From Bacillus pseudomycoides (GTDB lineage: Bacteria > Bacillota > Bacilli > Bacillales > Bacillaceae_G), in assembly GCF_022811845.1 (NCBI RefSeq), contig NZ_CP064266.1, positions 1 to 64,000 on the forward strand: a stretch of 64,000 bases of DNA, written 5' to 3'. Positions 27,560 to 35,970 of this stretch are shown piece after piece. The notes below the pieces were generated by a model. That model searched no databases, was not told the DNA's origin, and worked only from the letters and a program-made list of their open reading frames with translations. The position numbers and the translations under genes were made by a program. Every line of letters begins with the position of its first letter. Position 1 is the stretch's first letter.

Positions 27560-27739
27560 TATGCACCTCATGAAATATGAAAAGATTTTATTTAATTATT
27601 TGCATGTGTTTTCATCTAACATCGAACCAATTCTCGAGTGAAATTTCAATTTCAATTATTGTTTTATAATCAAATATACTATTTCGTATATTTACTTCTT
27701 TGTTTAATAATTTGAGAGATTCAACTCCTAAATTATTAG

Positions 27740-27790
27740 CTTAATATATAATTTCTAGGAACTATAATACAATAAAGTATATTTGAAAAT
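27740..27790 (-). promoter_or_regulatory. Duplicated promoter region upstream of immunity gene 2
   Basis: CTTAATATATAATTTCTAGG and ACTATAATACAATAAA repeat, with few changes, the region at 30683-30719 before the island's first gene. On the minus strand it gives TTCAAA and TATAGT promoter-like boxes. The 333-nt gap 27560-27892 holds this promoter and a terminator but no gene. Confidence 0.6.
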
Positions 27791-27849
27791 GTAATAAGAT
27801 TGGACAGGATAATAAACATATACAAGTTGCTAGTATACTTAAATGCATA

Positions 27850-27878
27850 GAAAAAGCCGCTTATTTGAGCAGCTTTCT
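27850..27878 (-). terminator. Terminator after DUF4176 gene
   Basis: AAAGCTGCT and AGCGGCTTT pair around CAAATA and are followed on the minus strand by TTCTAT. It separates the intact island operon from the downstream membrane-protein gene. Confidence 0.8.
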
Positions 27879-27892
27879 GAAGGAAATATTTC

Positions 27893-28159
27893 TTATTTCA
27901 CTTTAGACAATACATTTTGTTGAAAATCTCGTTCTTCCTGATCTGTATATCCAACTGATACAACTTCTTGAATATCATCATGATTAAATAAATAAGTGAA
28001 ATCTGGATTAATATAGCCTTCTGGGTAAGGACATCCAATATAGTCAAATTTTCTTACATCATCTGTTTCCATTTGTTGTTTACGTCCGAAAATCATAAGT
28101 TTCTTTGTTCCTTCTTTTAAGGTTACGATAGAGCCTATAGAGAGTAGATGTGAAGTCAT
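27893..28159 (-). CDS. DUF4176 family protein (LXG/T7SS-associated)
   Basis: This 88-aa soluble protein starts at the ATG after AAGAAAGGA. It has the DUF4176 hallmarks SIGSIVTLKEGTKKLMIFGR, FDYIGCPYPEGYINPD, YLFNHDDIQEVVSVGY and a final EERDFQQNVL. DUF4176 proteins recur in Firmicute LXG toxin loci of type VII secretion. It is the last gene of the island operon. A toxin-targeting or accessory role is inferred. Confidence 0.85.
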   Translation of the reverse strand: MTSHLLSIGSIVTLKEGTKKLMIFGRKQQMETDDVRKFDYIGCPYPEGYINPDFTYLFNHDDIQEVVSVGYTDQEERDFQQNVLSKVK

Positions 28160-28200
28160 TGTATTTTTCCTTTCTTATTAATTTTAGTACTTATTTAAAG

Positions 28201-28851
28201 TTAAGAATTAAAGCGATTTAATGTGTTTTGTTGCTTTTTTAGATCAAAATAAAAATAAAGATATACGCCATATACACCAAACACAACAGCCAGTAAAGAA
28301 AAGACTAAAATTAAGAGGATTGCTAAAGCATTTTGCGATAATGAACCTATACATATCTGTCCAATAATATATCCCAGTCCTGAAAAATACACAATTGGAG
28401 AAATTTTTATGTTGTCTATTTCCTCATTGTTTAATCGTCTTAAAAAACTTTTTATTCCAAGGGAAATTAGTTTATAAATTGTAAAAATGTAAAGCGAAAA
28501 AGTAACAATAAAAAACAGCGGTGTTTCAATCTTAATAAAAGTATAAGCAAACTTTTGAATCACTATAAAGCTTCCGAAAGAAAAAGTTGCTCCCATGAAT
28601 CCATTATATAATATGTGTACCAATCTTAACTCATGTGGTTTATAAAAAAATACCCAAATACCCCATATATTAGATATTAAAAGAAAAGGTAAAATTATAT
28701 ATAAATATATGGTAAAAGTCGGAGGAAATACAAATGGCGTTAAGATCATAAAGTTAATAACAACCCACACCATAATGACACTTGATCTAACACTAAAGGG
28801 CATCAATGTTTGAATAATTTGTTCTGTGCTTTTTCCGTGATATTTTTCCAT
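28201..28851 (-). CDS. Polytopic membrane protein, putative immunity protein 1
   Basis: This 216-aa protein starts at the ATG after GGGAGAG. It has about six membrane segments (for example MVWVVINFMILTPFVFP, LYIILPFLLISNIWGIW, ALAILLILVFSLLAVVF) and short charged ends. It is a paralogue of the protein at 26783. It lies 18 nt after the toxin-like gene, the usual place for an immunity gene. S. aureus TspA, a membrane-depolarising T7SS toxin, is neutralised by a multi-spanning membrane protein, which this arrangement resembles. No sequence link to that family was tested. Confidence 0.75.
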   Translation of the reverse strand: MEKYHGKSTEQIIQTLMPFSVRSSVIMVWVVINFMILTPFVFPPTFTIYLYIILPFLLISNIWGIWVFFYKPHELRLVHILYNGFMGATFSFGSFIVIQKFAYTFIKIETPLFFIVTFSLYIFTIYKLISLGIKSFLRRLNNEEIDNIKISPIVYFSGLGYIIGQICIGSLSQNALAILLILVFSLLAVVFGVYGVYLYFYFDLKKQQNTLNRFNS

Positions 28852-28869
28852 ATTACTCTCCCAAGAAAA

Positions 28870-29865
28870 TTAAAAGATTTTATCTAATGCAGTCCCTATT
28901 CCAGATTTAATTCGATCTTTTACCGAATCTTGTTTACCATCATGATTCCAATCACCTTTGTTAAATTTAATTCCATCTGTTAACAGACTACATCCTACAG
29001 AAACACCAAAGCCAATACCAGCTCCAACAACAGTTCCGATTGGTCCTCCGAATATAGTGCCAAGAGCTGCACCTGCTTTGGCTCCTGCAAAGGCACTTAC
29101 AGCAGTAGAGCCAATACCAATTGCTGCATCACCAATAATGTCACCAGCTATCTTACTTGTTGATGCTTTGTTTTCAATGTTTTCCTTTGTGTCATTAATT
29201 ACGTCCCATCCTACAGCAGCATACCCTAAAGCATTTGTTTTTAATTTCAATGAATCTTTAAGAATTTCTTTTGGTGATAGAACGTGTCTTTTTATATCGT
29301 CTATTTGTTTTACTTCATCTAAAGGTAATTTTGTTCGTCTTATTAAATTGTTCCCATTTTTATCCTTTAGCAGGGTGCGATTTTGAACCCGGACCATTTC
29401 CTTTCCTTGTTTATTTGTGTAAGGTGTTACACGAAGACCGTTTTGGTGTAAAGAAGCAAGTTTGTAGGCAGCTGCACCTTCTGTTACAGTTCCAAGTAAG
29501 GTAAATGCAGACCCCGTAGGATTATCTTTCCAGTCATCGATATCGCCGCCAAACGGTGCGAGTAAATTAAAATCAATTGTTCCTTCTCCAAATGAAATCT
29601 CTTCTTGATCAGCCTGCTCAAAACGATCAGCAGCTTTTCTTAATGAATCACTATGCTCTTTTAAGGCATCCGTTACAATAGCTAACTTTGAGCCCGCATA
29701 TAGAGATTGATTTAATACAGCATCTCTCCCGGATACTTGGAAAGGTAGGTTAAGTAGCTGCTGATTGATACGTTGATATGTTTCAGATAGTTCATGAGCT
29801 GTACGTTCCATATTAGAAGCGAGTTTCCTTAAATGGGCAGGAGTAACCTTAATTTCACCGCTCAC
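28870..29865 (-). CDS. WXG100/LXG-like putative T7SS toxin with glycine zipper
   Basis: This 331-aa protein starts at a GTG that overlaps the previous stop by 4 nt. Residues 1-90 form a helical hairpin starting SGEIKVTPAHLRKLASNMER, like Bacillus WXG100 proteins, though the turn is LPFQVSG rather than WxG. Residues 140-205 are a charged linker. Residues 241-298 are a hydrophobic glycine-zipper region (GAKAGAALG, FGGPIGTVVGAGIGFG) able to insert in membranes. Residues 305-313 (DWNHDGKQD) form an EF-hand-like calcium loop. No nuclease or other catalytic motif is seen. Membrane damage is the inferred activity. Confidence 0.75.
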   Translation of the reverse strand: MSGEIKVTPAHLRKLASNMERTAHELSETYQRINQQLLNLPFQVSGRDAVLNQSLYAGSKLAIVTDALKEHSDSLRKAADRFEQADQEEISFGEGTIDFNLLAPFGGDIDDWKDNPTGSAFTLLGTVTEGAAAYKLASLHQNGLRVTPYTNKQGKEMVRVQNRTLLKDKNGNNLIRRTKLPLDEVKQIDDIKRHVLSPKEILKDSLKLKTNALGYAAVGWDVINDTKENIENKASTSKIAGDIIGDAAIGIGSTAVSAFAGAKAGAALGTIFGGPIGTVVGAGIGFGVSVGCSLLTDGIKFNKGDWNHDGKQDSVKDRIKSGIGTALDKIF

Positions 29866-30665
29866 CTTGTTTCACCACCTAACGATTTAAGATAAAGCAC
29901 CATTTTTTTTATCTCTTCAATAATTGTAAAGCTATCAAGGCAAATAATATGTGTTTGCTTTTGTTCATTATCTAATACTTCTTGGATAAGCCAATATTGG
30001 TTTTGACTATGCAAAAACTGAATGCGGTCTGTATACCATGAATCTTTTACATAATAATGGACTTGAACAGTATTTAATTCTTCACGGTTATGTATAATGT
30101 TTGCTAATTCTGCGGCAGCTTCATTATTTAAGTACAGTGCCAAGAAGTCTAATAATTTCTTTTGTGATTGAGTTAAAAGATCTTCTTTATATGCAGAAGA
30201 AGGAATTTTAAATGTATAATTTGAACGCGGGAAAGTATTTTTAGGCTGTAGTGTTTGATATACAAATTGCCATGCTACCTCAGGTTTCCCGCATTCTTTA
30301 AATGTACATTGTTTCTCACCGTTAGCATCTGTTATTCTATTATGTATCACTTTTTTATCATCAAAATAGAAAACGTTCTTTTCTATCGTGTTGTTTTTGT
30401 TTATCTGTACTTCAATAGCAAAGCCTGTAGTTAAACAGATGCGGAAATATTCTAAAAGTTGTTTATCGCATAATGTTTCATCTTCTTTTATTATGAGTAA
30501 CTCTTCGTTTGCCCAGTGGTCATACATTACATCTAATTCTTTGTCTACTTCTTCATCTGACCAATTTTCGAAGGGATTATCAATTCCAATCATTGTTTCA
30601 CGATCAAACATACCAGTTAATACATATACTTCTTTATTTGATAAAATAAGAGGCTCAGTAGTCAA
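29862..30665 (-). CDS. Putative T7SS accessory/chaperone protein (EspG- or DUF5081-like)
   Basis: This 267-aa soluble protein starts with a TTG behind GGGAGTGGG. It begins LILSNKEVYVLTGMF and NPFENWSDEEVDKEL, contains alternating alpha and beta segments, and ends with VLYLKSLGGETR. It opens the island operon and overlaps the toxin-like gene by 4 nt. Proteins of this size and start (LTxxEVYVL) sit next to WXG100/LXG genes in Bacillus and Listeria, and actinobacterial EspG has a similar position. A substrate-chaperone role is inferred and the family name is uncertain. Confidence 0.65.
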   Translation of the reverse strand: MTTEPLILSNKEVYVLTGMFDRETMIGIDNPFENWSDEEVDKELDVMYDHWANEELLIIKEDETLCDKQLLEYFRICLTTGFAIEVQINKNNTIEKNVFYFDDKKVIHNRITDANGEKQCTFKECGKPEVAWQFVYQTLQPKNTFPRSNYTFKIPSSAYKEDLLTQSQKKLLDFLALYLNNEAAAELANIIHNREELNTVQVHYYVKDSWYTDRIQFLHSQNQYWLIQEVLDNEQKQTHIICLDSFTIIEEIKKMVLYLKSLGGETR

Positions 30666-30703
30666 ATAGTCCCACTCCCTAACTTAATATATACTCTCTA
30701 GGA

Positions 30704-30731
30704 AATATAATACAATAAAAATATGGTTCAA
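30704..30731 (-). promoter_or_regulatory. Promoter of the toxin island operon
   Basis: On the minus strand TTGAAC and TATATT are spaced by 16 nt, about 40 nt before the first gene. The same region, partly changed, is found at 27740-27790. Confidence 0.55.
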
Positions 30732-30826
30732 TCTAGTAATAATCAGTGCTTGAAATTATAAAAATTCTAAAAAGAGCGAAGGAAGAAGGGAAAGTAATTA
30801 AATTAAGGCTTTCGAGGTAACAAAAG

Positions 30827-30880
30827 AACAACACCCCTTTAATTCGTATGTTTAGTATGCGAATTAAAAGGGGCGTTGTT
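30827..30880 (-). terminator. malL terminator
   Basis: AACAACACCCC...AATTCG pairs with CGAATT...GGGGCGTTGTT, a stem of about 20 bp, followed on the minus strand by TTCTTTTGTT. It isolates malL from the island. Confidence 0.85.
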
Positions 30881-30928
30881 CATTTCCTATTAATTGGTTT
30901 TACTTTATTTCCGCCTCAAGGCTTTTCA

Positions 30929-32605
30929 TTATCTTAATTTATACACTCTCGCTTCATATGGCTGTAAATCAATACTCTCAATTATTTGATCTTGCACATC
31001 ATAATTGTGTATCAATAATTCTGAACTATTATAAGTTATCTCTTTCGGTAATTTAAATACACACTCGTTCTCAGTAAAATTCGCAATGACAAGTAATTTC
31101 TCATCTTTCCATGTTCTCACATAGGCAAAAATAGATGGATGTTCTTCAAAAATCAAATCATATGTTCCATACACAATCATTTCATGCTTTTTACGAAGTT
31201 CAATCAACTTCTTATAGTAATAAAAAATTGATTCCTTGTCTTGAAGCGCTTGCTCTACATTGATTTCTTTGTAGTTAGGATTTAATCCAATCCACGGTTC
31301 ACCAGCTGTAAACCCGGCATGCTCATTTGCATCCCACTGCATTGGTGTTCTAGCATTATCTCGACCTTTTATATAAATCGATTGCATGACTTTTTCTTCA
31401 TCTTCACCAAGCTCTATAACTTTTTCCCGGTACATATTCAACGTTTCAATATCCCGGTACTGATCAATAGAATCAAAGTGAACGTTGGTCATTCCAATTT
31501 CTTCCCCTTGGTAAATATAAGGAGTTCCTTTCATCATATGAAGTACTGTGGCTAACATTTTCGCTGATTCTATGCGATATGTTTTATCATTGCCAAAACG
31601 AGAGACAACACGAGGCTGGTCATGGTTGTTCCAATATAAACTATTCCATCCTGTTTGTTCTAAAGCTTTCTGCCATTTTGTTAAATTCTGCTTTAATGTA
31701 AGGAGTGAACATGGCTGTACATCCCACTTTCCTCCCTCTCCAGAATCTAAATCCATATGTTCAAATTGAAATACCATCTGCAATTCTTGACGATCTTCAG
31801 CAGTATACAACTTCGCTTCCTCTGTTGTTACACCAGGCATTTCACCAACTGTCATAATATCATATTTAGATAATACCTTTTGATTCATTTCATGTAAGTA
31901 CGTGTGAATATTCGGGCCATTCATAAAGTATTGGTGACCGGATACATAGCCTTCTTTCTTCGTCTCCACAGATGGTAATCCCTCTGTTTTAGAAATAAAA
32001 TTAATTACATCCATACGGAAACCATCGATGCCTTTTTCAAGCCAAAACTCCATCATCTCATAAACATCTTTTCGCACTACTTCATTGTCCCAATTTAAAT
32101 CAGGTTGTTTTTTAGAGAATAGATGTAAATAATATTCATCTGTTGCTTCATCATACTGCCAAGCTGATCCACTAAAAGCCGCTCCCCAATTATTTGGCTC
32201 TTTTCCCTCTTTCCCAGGACGCCAAATATAGTAATCTCGATATGGATTATCTTTTGACTTACGAGATTCAACAAACCAATTATGTTCATCCGAAGTATGG
32301 TTCACAACTAAATCCATCATTAATTTCATATTACGTTTATGCATTTGACTTAATAATTCGTCCCAATCTTCCATTGTTCCAAACTCATCCATAATCTTTC
32401 GATAATTACTAATATCATATCCATTGTCATCATTTGGAGATTCATAGACTGGTGATAACCAAATCACATCAATACCTAAGTTTTGTAAATAATCCAGCTT
32501 TGAAATGATTCCACGAAGATCACCAACCCCATCACTATTACTATCCATAAAACTGCGTGGATAAATTTGATATACAACACTTTCTTTCCACCATTGTTTG
32601 TTCAT
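30929..32605 (-). CDS. malL: Oligo-1,6-glucosidase (GH13)
   Basis: MalL removes alpha-1,6- and alpha-1,4-linked glucose from isomaltose, maltose and short dextrins in the cytoplasm. From the ATG at 32605 it has 558 aa, exactly the length I recall for the B. cereus enzyme, starting MNKQWWKESVVYQIYPRSFM; upstream codons give a longer frame without a site. The GH13 residues are in DLVVNHTSDEH, DGFRMDVINF (nucleophile), TVGEMPG (acid/base) and NNHDQPR. A cre-like operator lies upstream. It is separated from nplT by the toxin island. Confidence 0.96.
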   Translation of the reverse strand: MNKQWWKESVVYQIYPRSFMDSNSDGVGDLRGIISKLDYLQNLGIDVIWLSPVYESPNDDNGYDISNYRKIMDEFGTMEDWDELLSQMHKRNMKLMMDLVVNHTSDEHNWFVESRKSKDNPYRDYYIWRPGKEGKEPNNWGAAFSGSAWQYDEATDEYYLHLFSKKQPDLNWDNEVVRKDVYEMMEFWLEKGIDGFRMDVINFISKTEGLPSVETKKEGYVSGHQYFMNGPNIHTYLHEMNQKVLSKYDIMTVGEMPGVTTEEAKLYTAEDRQELQMVFQFEHMDLDSGEGGKWDVQPCSLLTLKQNLTKWQKALEQTGWNSLYWNNHDQPRVVSRFGNDKTYRIESAKMLATVLHMMKGTPYIYQGEEIGMTNVHFDSIDQYRDIETLNMYREKVIELGEDEEKVMQSIYIKGRDNARTPMQWDANEHAGFTAGEPWIGLNPNYKEINVEQALQDKESIFYYYKKLIELRKKHEMIVYGTYDLIFEEHPSIFAYVRTWKDEKLLVIANFTENECVFKLPKEITYNSSELLIHNYDVQDQIIESIDLQPYEARVYKLR

Positions 32606-32643
32606 CATGCTACCCCATTTCATTATTTAATTGCAAAATCAGG

Positions 32644-32657
32644 CGCAAACGTTTTCA
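32644..32657. promoter_or_regulatory. cre/MalR-like operator of malL
   Basis: CGCAAACGTTTTCA, the exact reverse complement of the TGAAAACGTTTGCG site at 24637, lies about 39 nt before malL. Confidence 0.7.
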
Positions 32658-32773
32658 TTAGTGAATGATAACAGATTTTAAAAGAAAATAAAATAGCGCT
32701 TCTATTTTTTATCTTAATTCAGTTGATTTCTATAAAGAAAGCACGTTATTTATTAAATATTTCATCTAATCTT

Positions 32774-32787
32774 TGAAAACGTTTTAT
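32774..32787. promoter_or_regulatory. cre/MalR-like operator 1 of msmX
   Basis: TGAAAACGTTTTAT lies in the malL-msmX intergenic region, 59 bp from the next site. Confidence 0.55.
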
Positions 32788-32832
32788 TTTTTTTATTTAT
32801 TTTTTAAATATATTCGTTTATAATGAATCCAA

Positions 32833-32846
32833 AGAAAACGTTTGCA
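32833..32846. promoter_or_regulatory. cre/MalR-like operator 2 of msmX
   Basis: AGAAAACGTTTGCA lies 25 nt before the msmX start, just downstream of a TATAAT-like box, a position suited to repression. Confidence 0.65.
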
Positions 32847-32870
32847 TAATTTTTTCTAGGAGGAAAATTC

Positions 32871-33971
32871 ATGGCAGAACTAAAGTTAGAAAATATTTAT
32901 AAAATTTATGATAATAATGTAACAGCAGTAACAGACTTCAATTTACACATTCAAGATAAAGAATTTATCGTTTTCGTTGGTCCATCTGGATGCGGGAAAT
33001 CGACAACACTACGAATGGTAGCTGGACTCGAAGATATTTCAAAAGGAGAATTCTCTATTGATGGTAAGGTAATGAATGATGTTCCCCCAAAAGATCGCGA
33101 TATCGCAATGGTCTTTCAAAACTATGCACTCTATCCACATATGAGCGTTTACGATAACATGGCATTTGGCTTAAAGCTTCGAAAAATCCCAAAAGACGAA
33201 ATTGATCGTCGTGTAAAAGACGCAGCGCAAATTTTAGGGCTTTCGGAATATTTAAATCGCAAACCAAAAGCATTATCTGGCGGACAACGCCAACGTGTTG
33301 CATTAGGTCGTGCCATTGTTCGTGACGCAAAAGTTTTCTTAATGGACGAACCGTTATCCAATCTAGATGCAAAACTACGTGTAGCAATGCGCTCGGAAAT
33401 TTCTAAACTACATCAACGACTTGGGACAACAACAATTTATGTAACACACGATCAAACAGAAGCAATGACAATGGCTTCACGCCTTGTCGTTATGAAGGAT
33501 GGAAAAATTCAACAAATCGGTTCACCAAAAGAAGTATATGAAACACCAGAAAATGTTTTCGTTGGTGGATTTATTGGTTCTCCTGCAATGAACTTTTTCC
33601 ACGGTACACTAACAGAAGATTACTTTGTAATAGACAATACAGTAAAAATTAAAGTATCTGAAGGAAAAATGAAATTACTACGTGAGCAGGGCTATTTGAA
33701 TCAAGAAGTTATATTAGGAATACGACCAGAAGACATCCATGATGAACTTCTATTTTTAGAAGCTTCACACGATACTACATTTACAACTAAAATTGAAGTT
33801 GCAGAATTATTAGGTGCAGAATCTATTTTATATATGAAACTTGGCAATCAAGATTTTGCAGCACGTGTTGATGCAAGACATACTTTTGCACATGGCGACC
33901 AAATTAAGCTTGCATTTGATATCAATAAAGCACATTTCTTTGATAAAAAAACTGAAAAACGCATTCGCTAA
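32871..33971 (+). CDS. msmX: Multiple-sugar ABC transporter ATPase
   Basis: This 366-aa ATPase energises MdxFG and, in Bacillus, several other sugar importers. Motifs are Walker A GPSGCGKST (about 38-46), Q-loop FQNYALYPHMSV, signature LSGGQRQRVALGRA, Walker B FLMDEPLSNLD and switch VTHDQTEA. The C-terminal regulatory domain of the MalK type starts near residue 240 and includes GIRPEDIHDE. It starts at the ATG after AGGAGG. It is monocistronic with two operators upstream, divergent from malL. Confidence 0.95.
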   Translation: MAELKLENIYKIYDNNVTAVTDFNLHIQDKEFIVFVGPSGCGKSTTLRMVAGLEDISKGEFSIDGKVMNDVPPKDRDIAMVFQNYALYPHMSVYDNMAFGLKLRKIPKDEIDRRVKDAAQILGLSEYLNRKPKALSGGQRQRVALGRAIVRDAKVFLMDEPLSNLDAKLRVAMRSEISKLHQRLGTTTIYVTHDQTEAMTMASRLVVMKDGKIQQIGSPKEVYETPENVFVGGFIGSPAMNFFHGTLTEDYFVIDNTVKIKVSEGKMKLLREQGYLNQEVILGIRPEDIHDELLFLEASHDTTFTTKIEVAELLGAESILYMKLGNQDFAARVDARHTFAHGDQIKLAFDINKAHFFDKKTEKRIR

Positions 33972-34001
33972 AATCGTACTTTTTTTGCATCATACAAATA
34001 C

Positions 34002-34039
34002 AAAAAAACCGTCCATATATGTATGTTGGGCGGTTTTCT
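34002..34039 (+). terminator. msmX terminator
   Basis: AAAACCGTCC pairs with GGGCGGTTTT; a T-containing tail follows. The following gene is convergent. Confidence 0.8.
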
Positions 34040-34043
34040 ACTA

Positions 34044-34526
34044 TTATATGAGAGTTTCTACTGTATGAAATGACTGTTCTCTTGTACTAAAAACCCCAAA
34101 AATAGGTAGATCAGTTAGCATCACTTCTTCTTGATGATTCATAAAAGATGATGTCAATTGCTTTATTCCGATCCAAACATCATTAATACACAGTGCATTG
34201 GAATCGTTCTCTTGTTGACCTAAAAAAATAGAATCTATTTTATATAAACCGGCATTATTAAAGAGCACATCAATACCATTATAAGCGGCAATCGCTACTT
34301 CAATAACACGTTGCCAATCTTTTTGTTTCGCCATATCATAGGTAACAAAAAGAGCTTCTCCACCTAAATCTACAATTTCCTCCGCTGTTGCTTGTCCATT
34401 TTCTTGATCAATATCCGTCACAATTACTTTTGCACCTTGTCCTGCCAACAAAAGAGCTGTACTACGTCCAATACCGATGCCACCGCCAGTTACAACGGCA
34501 ACTTTTCCTGCAAGCTTCATCGTCAT
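34044..34526 (-). pseudogene. Truncated SDR oxidoreductase
   Basis: This 160-aa protein has a normal SDR start: ATG behind AAGGGG, VVTGGGIGIGRS, VTDIDQE and LFNNAG (about residues 81-86). After that it degrades. The region where SDRs have the Ser and YxxxK active site reads PIFGVFSTREQSFHTVETLI and then stops, about 90 residues early. SFHTVE in place of YHxSKG means both catalytic Tyr and Lys are lost. It is therefore a decayed gene, not a working enzyme. Confidence 0.75.
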
Positions 34527-34618
34527 TACCCCTTCTGTAAGTCTTACCGTCATTCAGTATACTCCTTTCGCTTGTAGCTCTGCAAGCAGGAAAAGTCAAT
34601 ATAATACCTTGTAAGCGA

Positions 34619-34717
34619 TTACTTATTTGTTTTCTCCTTTTTCTTACTATTATATTGATCAAAAGCTAGACCGATAAAAATAAGTATCCCCCAAAAAATC
34701 AAGCTACTTTCTGTCAC
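34619..34717 (-). CDS. 32-aa single-TM small protein
   Basis: A GTG at 34717 follows a strong AGGGGGAGAT site. The frame encodes a 32-residue peptide with one membrane helix (LIFWGILIFIGLAF) and a very basic tail (SKKKEKTNK). The good ribosome site and bipartite design support a real small membrane protein. No family is recognised. It lies about 90 nt upstream of the truncated SDR on the same strand. Confidence 0.6.
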   Translation of the reverse strand: MTESSLIFWGILIFIGLAFDQYNSKKKEKTNK

Positions 34718-34817
34718 TTCGATCTCCCCCTTGTTATATAACACATTTTATTCATTATATCATTTTCTTAATTTTCAATCTAATAAAAATAAGAGTTTGT
34801 TAAAAATAAATATGAAT

Positions 34818-34864
34818 AAAACCCCTTTTTGAATAGCATATTGCCTTTCAAAAAGGGGTTTTAC
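34818..34864. terminator. Bidirectional terminator
   Basis: AAAACCCCTTTTTGAA pairs with TTTCAAAAAGGGGTTTT around a 12-nt loop. It ends the RDD-protein transcript coming from the right. Confidence 0.88.
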
Positions 34865-34900
34865 AAAATATAACTCTTTATCATTCTATTCTATTATTCT

Positions 34901-35356
34901 TTAGACGAGACTCATTACTTTCGTTTTTATAATTAAATCATGAAAACCGCAATTATCTTGACGGAACAACATCATATATACATTACAAATAGTAGGAATT
35001 CCTAGTAGCAATATGTTTGGTAATAACAATACAAAGAACCGTGCTGTTAGTGTCTGCATTGTTAACTTTTCACTTGCTAATGATATAAGTCTTGTTCGTG
35101 TTATTTTTTTACCGATTGTACAACCGTTCCATATAAATGGAACAAAAATAAAATATATAGCCATTAATATAAAAACAAGCGTAAGATCATATCGATAATC
35201 ACCTAAGCTTATATTAAAACGATTGAAAATGGCTCTATAATTTCCCGTTACAATTGCCACAACCGCACCGTACATAACTGAGATGAAAAACATGTCAATA
35301 ATGGAGGCACCTATGCGATTCATTACCATAGCTGGACGATGCATCTTTAACTTCAT
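34901..35356 (-). CDS. RDD family membrane protein
   Basis: This 151-aa protein has three to four membrane segments. The family signature, an Arg in the first helix and Asp residues in the first and second, is seen as MNRIGASIIDMFFISVMYG near the start; GCTIGKKITRTRLIS follows in the mid loop. RDD proteins are proposed ion or small-solute transporters in some species, but the substrate is unknown here. It starts at the ATG after GGAGTCG and is monocistronic. Confidence 0.85.
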   Translation of the reverse strand: MKLKMHRPAMVMNRIGASIIDMFFISVMYGAVVAIVTGNYRAIFNRFNISLGDYRYDLTLVFILMAIYFIFVPFIWNGCTIGKKITRTRLISLASEKLTMQTLTARFFVLLLPNILLLGIPTICNVYMMLFRQDNCGFHDLIIKTKVMSLV

Positions 35357-35500
35357 TTTATGTCGACTCCTTTGTATCCTTCTTTACCTGCTTCATCGTA
35401 CCATTTCTAAAAAACATTGTAAACAACTCATATATTGGCGTTTCTTTTCCTTTTCTTGTACAATATGTTTACAACAAGCATTTTTAAGGAGGGCCTCATA

Positions 35501-35938
35501 TTGAAGCGATTGATGACCGTAATTGTCATTATACTATTGACTGGTTGCGCGGCAAATTCTAGCCATTCAGCTTACACCATCAATGATGAATATGAACTAA
35601 TAAAAACTTCCGGAAATGCATTTGAACTTTTTCCAAAACAAGACGCTGTATACGCTACACAGCATGTCCCAGCTAAAATTGTCGAAATTTCCTGGGATGA
35701 TCTATATATTATTGCAAAACAAATTGAAGATAAATCTGATCCAAATAACCCAGAATCTAGTATTACAAATAAGCAAAACGAACATTATTGGATTATTGAT
35801 ATGAACAACAACCGTCGTTTTGGTCCTTATAATGAAAAACAATTTCAAGAACAAAAGGAAGCATTTCGAATCTCTCAACAATTACAAAGCGTCGAAGTTT
35901 ATTTAAGTGAGCAAAACAAACAGTCAACAAATACCTAA
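35501..35938 (+). CDS. DUF3997 lipoprotein
   Basis: This 145-aa protein starts at a TTG behind AAGGAGGG; an ATG at 35435 upstream would bury the signal. The signal is short and ends in the lipobox LLTGC (Cys near 15). The mature part has YELIKTSGNAFELFP, VPAKIVEISWDDLYIIAKQ, and YWIIDMNNNRRFGPYNEKQF, the pattern of DUF3997 proteins of Bacilli. It is probably anchored on the outer membrane face. Function unknown; it is monocistronic. Confidence 0.8.
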   Translation: MKRLMTVIVIILLTGCAANSSHSAYTINDEYELIKTSGNAFELFPKQDAVYATQHVPAKIVEISWDDLYIIAKQIEDKSDPNNPESSITNKQNEHYWIIDMNNNRRFGPYNEKQFQEQKEAFRISQQLQSVEVYLSEQNKQSTNT

Positions 35939-35970
35939 AAACGGCTGTTTGCTTCAAAGTCAAAGCTCTT

